This document shows, piece after piece, positions 1 to 10,657 of a stretch of 53,274 nt of DNA. Position numbers and translations under genes: made by a program. Origin of the DNA: Gnetum montanum (taxonomy: Eukaryota; Streptophyta; Gnetopsida; Gnetales; Gnetaceae). Below the pieces are notes generated by a model. The model saw nothing but the letters and a program-made list of their open reading frames with translations, searched no databases and had not been told where the DNA came from. Location of the stretch: NCBI GenBank assembly GCA_015680685.1, contig MNCI01015933.1, positions 96,760 to 150,033 on the forward strand, written 5' to 3'. Each line of letters starts with the position of its first letter. The first letter of the stretch is position 1.

Positions 1-454
1 TGTTTTGTGTTTTTATGCATGAGAACCACACCATGCAAATACTTTGTTATTTTTATTTTCTTAGCTTCTCGATGATTGGGTAACATCGGAATGGTAAGAA
101 AAAACAAGAAGAAAACATCCAAGCACCCAAGAGAATGGCCAACACAAAAGCATTAAGTTCCCTTGAAGTCACACCCTTTTCAATCCTTGAGTCTTTCCTT
201 AGTTTGAGAAATGCCTAGTCATGGATTCATTTAAGTTCTTATTAGAAGGGGACTGTACATTTCCAAGCTAAGAGAGACCATAGAGCTTGGTGGAGGGATG
301 GATGGAGTGAACTCATTACCTGCCATATCAAAAGAAACATACCTTAGTATCAACATTGTGACTTAAGGTGAAAACCAAACATTAGCAATCAATATGAAAA
401 CAGTTCATACCATCATTCTGAACACTTATTGGGTGACAAACTTATAGGGTGGAT

Positions 455-482
455 ACACACACACGCACACACACACACACAA
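455..482. repeat. (AC)n microsatellite
   Basis: A run of AC dinucleotides with a single G interruption, followed directly by the tandem 33-bp repeat. It lies within the 3' noncoding region of A1. Confidence 0.9.
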
Positions 483-500
483 TGGAAAAAGTATAATGAT

Positions 501-622
501 GTTGTAAAACAAAAAACAAGAAAAGTTAAAGAAAGTTGTAAAACAAAAACTAGAAAAGTTAAAGAAATTTGTAAAACAAAAATGTGTAAGAAAAAAAAGT
601 TGTAAAACAAAAACTTAAAAGA
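501..622. repeat. Tandem A-rich repeat, unit about 33 bp
   Basis: Two clear units and further partial ones share the core GTTGTAAAACAAAAAC followed by AAAAGTTAAAGAAA. The last units are shortened and mutated. A4 does not have this array at the corresponding place, so it probably arose by local expansion inside A1. Confidence 0.75.
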
Positions 623-702
623 ACTGAGGGTCCCATATGATTAGCATAGGTGGCCATCTCCCCCATAACTGAGTGGAAAGGGAGAGATCCAAAATAATGA
701 GT

Positions 703-3700
703 GCCTGCTTGAATTTCGTAGAAGTTCCCAACTTCTCCCAATTGATGATCTTAGATTAAGGGATGGAAGTTGGCGACGCTCATATTCCAATGTGTCTATG
801 CCTTTGTTTTTGACATGGCTAGTCTCCTCAGTTCGTTCCATGCATATTTTTCTGCTCCTTCTAGTAGTTATCAACCACGGGGTGTCTACTACTGGTTGTG
901 TGGTTGTTACATATAGGAATCTTTGTTTCAATGTTTCAAGGGCACACCTGTTACATGGAGGCATTTCCTCCATGTCATCACCTAATGAATCACTATATGT
1001 GATGCATGGAACTTTCCTCTTCTCAATCTTTCCATAAATGTTCATCTTAGAAATTTCTAATGAAAAGATCATGGATCCTAAGGCATGCGTCTACTGTACT
1101 AAGCCATGCCCTTCCCATTATAATTGGGAAGTCCCCTTCGTTTTTGTTGACTTCAATCACCAGGAAATCAGCTAGGTAAGACCAACCACACACAATGGTA
1201 ATGATGTCCTCCACCAATCCCAAGGGAATGGTGATGGACTGGCCTGCCAGCTCTAGTTGAATGTTGCTCTTCTTAAGTTGGGGCAGGTTCCAGGCGTGAT
1301 ACATCTCTCGTGAAATTAAGTTGACTCCAGAACCTGTGTCAAGAAGAGCCCTATGTGGTTCATTTTCGGGGACCTGAAGGTAGATTAATGGACTTCCAGG
1401 ATCAATTAGTTTCCTGGGAAGGTGGCCTACCCTAATCTAGTCGATTACGGTATGCGTTAACATAACTGTATGCGTTAGGCTCTGATGTTGAACTGAAGGG
1501 TGCTCCGAAGTGTTAGATGATGGAGGAGTGTACATGGGCCTAACCGCTTGTTGTTGCGAGATTTTTTCTGGGCTTTTGGTTCTGAAGAAAGGTCTTACAG
1601 TTGTCAGAACCAGCAGCCGGTTGAATATTTACAGTTCTCGCAGTGTGACATTGTTGCGGTTGAGGAGAAAGTTCCCCTTGCATTGTTGGAGCAGGAGGTG
1701 TTATGGGAACTACTTGTGGAAGAGGTGCGGATGGATGTGGAGAATGGTGTGGGTATGGAGTGTCTCCCGGAGGAGAAGGAGTCCTTCTGAAGTACTCCCG
1801 AACTTGGTAGTAATGGTGGGGAGTTGTGTGCCTCATAGAGCCACTTTGAGAAATCGGCTGCTACACATAATATCCATAAGGGTCACGCTACCAGTAAGGG
1901 TACTGATATTTCGGCGATGGCATCCCCCATGACTGTGGGTATTGCCACTACTGATGCTATCCGATGGGTTGTGGGGGAGTTCCACTTGGATAATAGGTTA
2001 ATGGTTGGTGGAACTGCCTTGGGTTACCTTGGGGATAAGGTAACCTACAGGGTGTTTTCCGTTGGTTGAGTCTTGGATTAAGCGCATATACCCCAGACTC
2101 CTGTAGATGTGAGATAATTGGACAACATCCCTTAGGATGGTCATATTGGCAGATCTCACATCCACCATCATCGTCTGTGTCAGAGTCCACAGCCACATGG
2201 GAGTTAGTGATTTTCCCCTTACCCTTGTTATGTGCAGGGCCTAAATCTCTTCACTTTATCTTACCTTTGTCACTACTTTGTTCTACCTTAGACTCTTCTA
2301 CAATTTTTAAGACAGTTTCAATTTTAGAGTCTAAGGAACTCCATATGTCATCTACCTTAGCCGTTATTTCTATTGTTAGCTTTTGAAGCAGCAATGTCTT
2401 TTTGTTCACCAACTCTTCGATTGGTGACTCATCCTCTTCATCACAAAATTTCACTCCCTTATTTCAAAGAGAGGGATCACGGTTGTATTCTTCCACACTT
2501 TCCCTTTTTCATAGCTCACCTTCTTCTTTTGCTACTTATTCCAACAAGCTATGTACTTCATGGGCTCTAAGTTGTGAGAGTCTCCCTTAGGCATAAGTCC
2601 CAAGGGTTCTTCTAGTTTCATGCCTTAGCCCATCCATAATGTGGCGAAGTTAATCCCGCTGAGCGTACCCATGGCCCAAGAAATGATGTAACAATGTGTA
2701 GCAGTGGGCCATGGCAACATCCAAGGGTTCATGAGTACCTTGCTTCCAGCCTTGGATTTGCTTACGCAAATTGGACACTCTAGAGTACGTCTGATACTTA
2801 TCGTTGAATAGTTCTAGCATCATACTCCACCTCCTGATGGTTTCTGGTTCTAAGGACTGGTACCAACTCTCTGCTTCTTTGGTGAGTGTCTTGGGAAACA
2901 ACTTAAGCTTCTGCCACTCATTTTCTATATTTTGCAAGGCGTAGGCATCGTGGAATGCCTGTAAATGATTCTGCGGATCTGTGTTGTACCCCCTTTCAAA
3001 ATGTGGGATATTGTTCATGTCTAAATGTTTGATCCAACTATCTTTTAAATGCCTTGTGGAATTATAACTACCTCTGTTATGTCAAGCATACTTCGGGTTG
3101 CAAGTAGGGGCTCGTCATGATCATCTCTTTCATGACGCCTGTGATGTCTTCATTGGTCCCTACTCTCCCTACGTCCTTGCCCTTATCCTCTCTCTCGACT
3201 TTCCCGTCGAGGTCTTTCATCCTTCTTACCTTTATCCTCACCTTTATGTTCATGGTGGCTGCGCCCAGATGTGGAAGGAGAGGGTGAGTGATGAGATGAA
3301 GGGGAAGAAGAAGGGGAACCATCGCCATGACGATGTTTCCTATCTTCTCTTCTGCTGCTCCGGCCCCGATCATGATGGCAATCTAAGTGCCTCTCCTTAA
3401 CATGAGTGGTTGTTCCCTTTGTGAATCATTGGTGTTCATGGGCATCAGAACCATGATTATGTATCGTTGATCGTAGGTTCTGATACCCAACCTCCTCATC
3501 ATCATTAGGAGGGGGAACATCATTTGTTAAAGAACCCGTTATAAGGGGTTCCTCATCTCCTATTTTGCTAAGGACGTGCGGACCTTTGTCCTTCAGTAGT
3601 GTATGTTGACTCTCCTGCCTAGCATCCCTCATACGTTGTGCTTCTGTGGGATGATAATCCCTCATATCAAAATCATCTGCAACGTATTCAACGTATAATT

Positions 3701-3968
3701 CTGTAATGCCAATCTGTGCCAAGGCACAGAGAAGCATGTTTGGAACAGCACGATCTGGGGGTAACACAATGTTACCTTGCAAATCTCTCCATCGTAGCTA
3801 TTCGTCTTGATGGAGGATAAAGGTGAAGTCTGGAATATACTCATCGAGATGAGTATAAACTATCTTGTATTGTTTAGGACTTGGCTGATTTTGGTTAAGT
3901 GTTTTATGTTGCCGATTGTCTCGTGTATGGTCCTTAGGTGGTGAGTTGCTCTTATGAGAAGAAGACAT
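703..3968 (-). pseudogene. A1 gag-protease polyprotein, degenerate
   Basis: The frame starts at an ATG at 3968 (MSSSHK...), about 120 nt past the primer binding site. A conserved N-terminal domain (YTHLDE, FTFILHQDE, LRW) lies at about 3870-3700. The retrotransposon Gag domain is at 3018-2650 (FHDAYALQNIENEW, ESWYQSLEP, LFNDKYQ). Near 2160 is a short Cys/His cluster, C-x2-C-x3-H-x3-CC. The aspartic protease is at about 1390-1050, with active site DTGSG (about 1340) and the flap-side motif GRAWLST. Stops and frame changes interrupt the frame, for example an amber codon in the N-terminal domain (HQDE*LRW), so it is not a working gene. Of the three gag-protease copies here this is the only one that keeps the DTG triad. 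The reading ends where RT would begin. Confidence 0.8.
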
Positions 3969-4089
3969 TGTTATCGGTGTGGTATTTCACCATTATAAAA
4001 TTTTTATCTTAATTAACCCGAAGGTTTGTTTAGGCTCCCAACGATGTGAGTGATATCATTTATGTTCTATTCAATGCACAAACACTTAG

Positions 4090-4107
4090 TCCCCAGCAAT
4101 GATGCCA
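4090..4107 (-). other. Primer binding site of A1 (tRNA-Asp type)
   Basis: On the minus strand it reads TGGCATCATTGCTGGGGA, one base after the LTR end. The 3' end of plant tRNA-Asp(GUC), as I know it, is complementary to an 18-mer that differs from this at four places, all transitions; three of the four are at CpG sites. The tRNA-Asp type fits the Athila-like assignment made from pol in A4. Confidence 0.7.
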
Positions 4108-4108
4108 A

Positions 4109-5116
4109 TGATGAGTGGCGAGGTACCCCTACACTCAACCATACGAAACAAGCGTAGCATGCACGATCCGGTCGAACTCCGCAAACTAAGTGCCTACACG
4201 CCCCATGGAACACTTGGGGTTAATCATTCGTTGTCTTCCCAGACTTACTTATGGTTGTCACGGTGTATGGTTAAGTAAGTCCGAGGTATATGATTTTTAT
4301 GGTCTTTTATGTTTTTTTCCTATGCTATCAAGGTGAAGGATTGAGAAACTAACTAACTCTAACTAATGACTAAGTCTAAATTACCTAGCGTCAGCATCCG
4401 TTCCCACTTACCGTACATACCCTGAACCGATGCAACCGCGACTACCAAATGCTAATCGTTGCTGGGATCACTGCGCGTAACACACGTGCTCAAAGTGGTC
4501 GTACTGAGGCACCTAACTAGGAGGAAAGGGTTGAGAGAATCTATCTAGCCTAAGTGCGATGAGTAGCTGATTCCTTGACTAACCATACACATCTGGGACT
4601 ATCACTGGGATTACCAAGCATAGATCCTGGATACACCACTGGGTTACCAAGTAATCACCTTAGATGCTCGTAATCAAGTCGTACTCATACCACATGCGAT
4701 GAGCAGCTGATTCCTTGACTAACCGTACACATCCTTAGATGCTCGTAATCAAGTCATACTCATACCACATTCTAGGAGTTTAAGGGTGAGAGAGAAAACA
4801 ATAAATAAAATCCTATTCCATGCACTGCAAGGTTTATCCGGAAAGCTCATCTTTATTGTCGTACACAACTTGTGTTTAGGTACAATGTTGTTCGAATAAA
4901 GATCCGTTCACTTTGGGACTCCTACTGCGGGCACATGGAAAATATTCTATCTCTAGAGTGATCAAACTACCAGAGTTTCCCTACTTCTAAACCAGGTTGG
5001 GAAATAAGGGGAGTGCCACCTCTTATTTATAGATTTGGCAGCAGACCGCGATATCACGTACGCAATATCGTAGGGGATGACGCGATATCACGGCTCATGC
5101 GAATCACGTCTCATCA
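4109..5116 (-). repeat. 5' LTR of A1
   Basis: Bounded by TGATGAG and TCATCA in plus orientation, which are the shared inverted ends of this family. It is about 100-190 bp longer than the other LTRs in the window, mainly because of an internal duplication: a block starting GAGTAGCTGATTCC recurs 140 bp on (4561 and 4701), and CCTTAGATGCTCG recurs 75 bp on (4658 and 4733). A TATA-like box lies at about 5022-5034 (minus strand TATAAATAAG). The right flank AAAGG (5117-5121) should be the target duplication; the left copy lies outside the window. Confidence 0.8.
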
Positions 5117-6172
5117 AAAGGTATTCAATTTTGTTTTCATGAACCCCCATTTTTGTAAACATCTGCAATCCATACACATGGGTACTTAGTGTTAGTTTTT
5201 TGAGTCAATCAATCCATTGATGGTTCCATACCTTTCCAAATTTTGTAAGAAGCTCAATCCTCCTTTTGTTCACCCAAGGATAATTTTTAAGTAAATCATG
5301 GGGGTATGATGAATCGTCACGAATGGGCTACATCGATGGACATGCATTGACACATTCCCATCAACACATCCTCATCAATGCATCCCCATCAACGCATGAT
5401 CTAATACATCGATGCATATGCGTTGATGTTGTGTCTGAGTCTACCTATATAAATGTGCACACCCACCGCATTTATGGCATTGGTTATTCAATAGCTTAGA
5501 GAAGTTCTTATAGTTTGTTTCCATAGCAATTAGAATATTTTCTAAGTTCCCACAGTAGGAATTAAGAATTGTATGGATCCTTATTCAAGCACTAATGTAC
5601 CTAGACACTTTTGTGTGATAGTAATAAAGATGAACTTCTTAAAACACCTTGCAACATTTGGAAATAGTTTAATGTTTACTTTAATGCACTCTACTATTAT
5701 GTAACTTATTTCCATGTCCTTAGTTAAGTAAATACAATTAACTAGTACACATAAGTACGACTACCTCAAGCATAACGTTAACACTTGGTAATCCTAGTAG
5801 TGTTAGCACTTGGTAACCCAGTAGCATTGTAATGCATTTAGGATGTGTACAACAGGTGGGATTGAATACTTGTGTTAGGAAATAGCTTAAGGCATTAGAT
5901 AGTTATTAGATTAATTAATACTTAATCACTTTGTTTTATACTTAGGCTAAAATAGATAAAAATATAAAATTATAGAAATCATTTGCCTTGGTTACAATTA
6001 ACCATATGCTTGTACTTACACAAGTGAAACCAAGAAGACAACGATGGCATCCTTAGGTTGACTACCTAGATAATGTGCATTTAGAGAACTAAAGTCTATA
6101 GAATTTGACCAAATTGCACATGAACACTTGTAATTCATATGGTTGGGCATAGGGTATACTCGTTGCTCATCA
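5117..6172 (+). mobile_element. Element E: 3' end of an Athila-like element
   Basis: Bases 5117-5306 align with the 3' noncoding end of A4 (45895-46069), including the purine-rich stretch just before the LTR (ATCATGGGGGTA, then TG). The 3' LTR follows at 5307-6172. The rest of E should lie left of A1, outside the window. The base after the LTR (6173) is already in the coding frame of the LINE, so E was inserted into the LINE. Confidence 0.75.
5307..6172 (+). repeat. 3' LTR of element E
   Basis: Begins TGATGAATCG right after the polypurine tract and ends TTGCTCATCA. A TATA-like box (CTATATAAATG) lies at about 5446. Its last 60 bases match the LTR ends of A3, A4 and S1 (ATTCATATGGTTGGGC...GGTA...CTCATCA). 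The early part is rich in CATCGATG-like words, as in the other LTRs of this family. Confidence 0.8.
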
Positions 6173-7493
6173 ATTGCCTACCTCCAAGAAATAAGATGGC
6201 AAAGAAAGAAAGCTAAAAATTTAGGCCAAGATTACAAACTCTTCTACTTGAACGAAGAAAATCACTAAAATGGAGTGGGCATTCTCAATGATCAATGTGT
6301 CAAAGATAAAGTCATACAAATATTTCACCATGGTGATCAAATTATGGACATCAAACTTGTGCTTCGAAATGAGATCATCAACTTCATCAATGTATATGCC
6401 CTACAAATTGGCTTTAAAAATTAAATAAGTAGAACTTTTGGGGATTCCATGGATCAAGTGCTTCAAGAAATTACCCAACAAGAAAGCATATTCATTGGAA
6501 GGGATTTTAATAGTCATGTTGGATCTATGAAAATGGGATATGATAGGATTTATGGAGGACAAGGATTTAAAGAGTGCAATGATATGGGAGATTCATTACT
6601 GTAATTTGCAAGTGCTTGTGTGACCTTGCAATTGCAAATACTTATTTCAAGAAAAGGACAGAACATTTAATTACATACAAGAGTGGTATGAATAAAACAC
6701 AGATTAATTATTTGTTGCTATGCAAAAGAGATTGAGCCATGTGCAAAAACTACAAGGTCATATCTAGAGAGTGCCTTATAACTCAACATCAACTAATGAT
6801 AATGGATTTAACTATACAAAGCTTTAAAGGTAGCATAATAAAATAGACTAAATGCATAAAATGATTAAATCTAGAAAAAGATAACATCACTTCATTTAAA
6901 GAACAATTACTTTATAAAGGCACCTAGAGTTAAGTTGCTCTGCAAATTTAATTTTAGGCCAAATGGAAAGTTGCATTTAGAAATGTGGAAAATAGCATTT
7001 TAGGTGAAACAAAAGGCAAAAAAAAACATCTTAAAGGAGACATATTGGTGGAGCGATAAAGTGAAACATGCTATCCAAAATAAGAAAAAATGCTTTAAGG
7101 AATGGCACCAAAGTGGTAGCCAAAAAAACAAGTTGATATACAAAATGGCAAAGAAGAAGGTAACTATAGTAGTAGCCAAAGCTAAACATAAAACCTTGGA
7201 TAGATTTTATGATAAATTAGGAACCAAGAAAGGAGAAAATCTATTTATAAATTGAAAAAATCAAGTACAAGAAATGTAAGGACATTGATAATGTCAAATG
7301 CATCAAGGAAGCAGATGAAAGAATTTTGGTAAAAGACAATGAAATTTTGGATAGGTGGAAAATTTAGTTCCAAAGAGAAAATTATTTCTGAGAATTATAA
7401 AATGAAGAATTCCTAAGAAAAGATATCTAAGAAGAAGAACTAAATTTTGATTTGGTTAATGAACTTTCCTTCTCTAAGGTGAAGATAGCCTTA
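6173..7493 (+). pseudogene. RTE endonuclease and linker region, degenerate
   Basis: APE-type endonuclease remnants include IAYLQEIRWQ at the left edge, NGVGILNDQ, a FIGGDLNGHV-like stretch (FIGRDFNSHVGS, about 6500-6540) and later a stretch aligning with the catalytic-histidine end of the domain. The best preserved open part is 7004-7255: WWSDKVKHAI, NKKKCFKEWHQ and RFYDKLGTKKGE match the conserved linker between endonuclease and RT. The reading continues across the solo LTR into the RT at 8319. Confidence 0.75.
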
Positions 7494-8318
7494 TCAAATG
7501 ATGAAGCACTAATCAGTCGATGCATCGACTAGGCCACGTTGACGCAGCCGCCTATCCCAGCCTATAAATAAGAGGGCCTTCCGCCTCATTAGGAAAGCTT
7601 CGAGTAGTTGTAGCGAAGCCCTTTCATTTTGTTTCCGTAGGAGTTAGATTATTTTCTCAGTGTATTCCCACAGTGTGATGATTGTAATTATACGGCACCT
7701 TTATTCGAGTGTGACGTACTTGGACGTGCACATGTCCAGAAATAAAGATCGAGATTACTTCATCATCGTAGCATTCACTTAGTTTTAATTTTTTAATTAT
7801 TATTGTTAATTGTTATTGTTATTTATTGTTTTCTTAGTTAATATTTCTTTATCGTCATTTACTATTCCTATTGTTAAATGCGGAATGAGTACGACTTAAT
7901 CACAAGCATTTAAGTGTGACTACTTAGTAACCCAGTAGTGTACCTAGGATCTACGCTTGGTAATCCGAGTAGTAGTCATGCACAAGGTCCAAGATGTGTA
8001 CAGAGGATTAAGGAACAGATGTTCATCGCACTTAGGCTAGCTTAGACTTTATTTTCTATTGTTTATTAGTTTAATCAAGATTATTTCCCATTGTCTCTAG
8101 GAGTAGCACTAGTTTAGGATCACATCATATGCCTCACTCTGGACTAAACCATACGTGACAAAGAAAATACTAGTCCAGGTGGGAAGACAGCGAACTGCGA
8201 TCAACACGTAACTATCTAGATACCACAACTAACCTGTCCGCGGAGTTCAACCGGATCATGCATGAATGCTCGTATTCGTATGGTTGGGTGTAGGGGTACC
8301 TCGTCGCTCATCATCAAA
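7494..8318 (+). repeat. Solo LTR S1 with 5-bp target duplication
   Basis: The LTR runs 7499-8313 (815 bp), from TGATGAAGCAC to CGCTCATCA, flanked by identical TCAAA at 7494-7498 and 8314-8318. Removing the LTR and one TCAAA restores the LINE reading across the junction (KIALSKMKN, then VIRPYNIHIKAW). This proves insertion into an existing LINE, with LTR-LTR recombination removing the rest of the element. A TATA box lies at about 7562 (CCTATAAATAAG). It belongs to the same family as A1, A3, A4 and A5. Confidence 0.92.
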
Positions 8319-9740
8319 GATGAAAAATTGAAAAGTTATTAGACCATATAACATTCATATAAAAGCTTGGAAAGCATTGGGAGATATAGGAGTTTCTTGG
8401 CTAACACAATTATTTAACAAAATTTTGAAGAATGGATACAACAATTAGAGAAACAACTTTGTTGTTTCCAAATACAAAAATAAAGGATACATACAAATTA
8501 GATAAACTATAGAGGAATTAAACTAATGAGCCATACTATGAAGCTTTGGGAGAGAGTCCTAAAGCAGCATCTTAGACTTGAATCAATAGTATCAAAAAAT
8601 CAATTTGAACTTATGCTAGGGAGACCTACTATAGATGCTATTTTCTTGGTATGATAATTGATGGAGAAATTCAAAAGAAATCTATATATGATTTTCATTG
8701 ACTTGGAAAAACTATATGACATAGTGCCTAGAGATATTATTTGGTAGGTCTTGCAAAGGAAAAACATCCATGATAAATATATTAAAGTGATTCAAGACAT
8801 GTATGAAGGAGCTACCATTAAAATTAGAACAACTTGTGGAATAACATTTGATTTTCTAGTTATAGTAGGTCTACATCAAGGGTTTGCACATAGCTCGTAC
8901 TTATTTGTCATTATTATGGATGAATTAAGAAAGAAAATACAAGATGAAACCCCTTAGTGTATGCTATTTACAAATAATATTATGTTGGTGGATACAACTC
9001 AAAAAAAATATTACTGCTAAAATGAAGTGGAGACATGCTCTAGAATTAAAAGACTTAAAAATTAGCAGAAGTAAGACAGAATATATGAAATGCAATTTTA
9101 ATAGCAACATAAACAATGGTGAAATAGAAGTGATAATTCAAGGCAAAAAAGTCTCTTACTACAAACAATTTTGCTACCTAGAATCAATCCTACAATTAAA
9201 TGGTGAGATTGCTAAAGATATCAAAAAAAGAATTAAGGTAGGATGGTCAAAATGGAGATAGGATAGTGTGCTTTGTGTGATAAAAGAATATTAATAAACT
9301 TAAAAGAAAATTTTTACAAGATAACAATCAAGTCTAGTATCTTATATGGTGGTGAATGTTTAGGCAATACAAAAGAGGCATAAACAACAAATCAATATGG
9401 CAATATGAATGCTTTGGTGGATGTTGAATGTTACTAAAAAAGATAAACTACATAATACATATATCATAGAAAGACTTGAAGTAGCTTCTATTTCAAATAA
9501 GCTACAAGAATGGCACCTTAGATGATTTGGACATGTATAAAGAAGATCATATAATGAGCCTATAAATAAAGGTTGCTACATCACTATTCTAGGAAAGCCA
9601 TTGAAAGGATGACCAAAGAAGACATGGGAAAAAACGATCAAAGATGATTTGAAAAAGCTACGAATAAACAAAGATTTAGCCCTTCATAAAGGCAAATGGT
9701 GAAAAAGAACTTATGTAGCTAACCCCATTATATCGGAAAA
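8319..9740 (+). pseudogene. RTE reverse transcriptase region, degenerate
   Basis: Readable blocks in order are FIDLEKLYDIVPRDI (RT motif A, about 8694-8740), the open stretch 8751-8957 (VIQDMYEGA, VGLHQGFAHS, IIMDELRKKIQDE), then FTNNIMLVDTT, where the catalytic FADD has become FTNN. These are followed by SRSKTEYM and the C-terminal LYGGECL and WTCIKKII remnants. At least two frame changes are needed. Loss of the catalytic aspartates shows it is inactive. Confidence 0.8.
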
Positions 9741-9859
9741 AGGCAAGGATGATGATGATTATTATTATATGATGCAACAAAGCAAAAAAAATCTCATTCT
9801 TATTTCATTCACTCATTCAAAAACTCAAAAATGAATACTTTCAAACTCCCTAAATTAAC

Positions 9860-10655
9860 TATAAATACTCAGTAAAGTTGTTTTAACATGGTACAACTCT
9901 ATGCTATGCCTTTTTAAAATTCAAAGGCCCTCTAAATTCATAGAGAGCATCATGTTTATTTGAAACTCAATTACACAATTTAAACCCATTGACAACACAA
10001 CCATTTCAAAGTCAAAATGTGCCATTGAAGAAAATCAAACCCAAGGACAGACTATGTAATGACGCCTAGACCATGTATAAAAGTCATTTAACCAGAAACA
10101 ATTGACCTATGCTTATTTAAGGTTGAAAAAGCTTTAAAGTTCATGGCATAATAATCGTTCAAACCCCCCGAACACTTTAGAAAGCATTGATAGCAGAGTC
10201 ATTAGAATATCAATATTATACGACTTCAACAAATCAAAGATGAAAAACTATTTACAGAGCACCGAAACGACACAGCCCTCCTTTAAAATCCATTCAACTC
10301 TGATCAACGCTATTCCAAATTGAGAGGGCCTTAAAACTCATTCAGAGCATTACACTCCTTGAAAACACAAAAATGTTAAAAATAAACCAAAAACCCATGG
10401 CCTGGAATCATTGTCAGATCAAAATTCTCAGACGGCACAAAATTAAAGATAAATATCGACATACAGAGCATGAAAAACACCTCCCAGACCCTGCTGCTAA
10501 AGAGCAACCTAATTTGAAACAACTGCAGCCTGTGCATGTCTATTTAAAATTCATGCACAACCTGATGCTCATCCAAATCTCAGAAACACCCTTTTTAACA
10601 TCAAAGATAAATGCCCACATACAGAGCATCAAACGGCGCCCAGACCCGGTAAACA
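9860..10655. repeat. Diverged tandem array, no gene
   Basis: Related blocks recur through this stretch. AAAGATRAA...ACAGAGCAYC...CCAGACCC is seen at about 10236, 10444 and 10602. A second block, TTTAAAATTCA near AGAGCAT, is seen at about 9910, 10276, 10325 and 10540. Spacing varies between about 100 and 210 bp, so this looks like an old tandem repeat that has drifted. The plus-strand open frame at 10373-10819 crosses these repeats and is not supported as a gene. Confidence 0.45.
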
Positions 10656-10657
10656 TT

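Larger units (their letters stand above)
1..699 (-). other. A1 3' noncoding region after the pol deletion
   Basis: No gene here. On the minus strand this stretch follows A4's post-integrase region in order and wording, with many substitutions. It contains the (AC)n tract and a 33-bp tandem repeat listed separately. Short open stretches on the plus strand at 792-1037 and on the minus strand at 413-610 are by-products of low-complexity sequence or of the protease frame. Confidence 0.6.
1..5116 (-). mobile_element. A1: Athila-like Ty3/gypsy element, pol deleted, cut by window edge
   Basis: Reading the minus strand from right to left there is an LTR (4109-5116), a primer binding site, a gag-protease reading frame (3968 to about 703) and a 3' noncoding region (about 700 to 1) that leaves the window before the second LTR. 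The 3' region matches that of A4: both carry a purine-rich stretch (A1 640-699, A4 43901-43961), and A1 has one unit of A4's 80-bp repeat at 1-40. A4 has about 2.9 kb of RT, RNase H and integrase between these blocks; A1 has nothing there. A1 sits in the 3' noncoding region of element E, so it is the younger insertion. Placement in the Athila branch rests on similarity to A4, whose pol is readable. Confidence 0.85.
6173..9771 (+). mobile_element. RTE-clade LINE, 5' end missing, split by a solo LTR
   Basis: The sequence follows plant RTE elements from within the endonuclease domain to the 3' end. It opens with IAYLQEIRWQ (endonuclease QETRWQ region), continues through ILKETYWWSDKVKHAI and LGTKKGE, then the reverse transcriptase. 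It ends in a CCCC-containing 3' sequence followed by a GAT/ATT microsatellite tail (9748-9771), a typical RTE ending. Frequent stops and frameshifts show it is long dead. Its 5' part was displaced by element E. The solo LTR at 7499-8313 is a separate later insertion. Confidence 0.85.
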
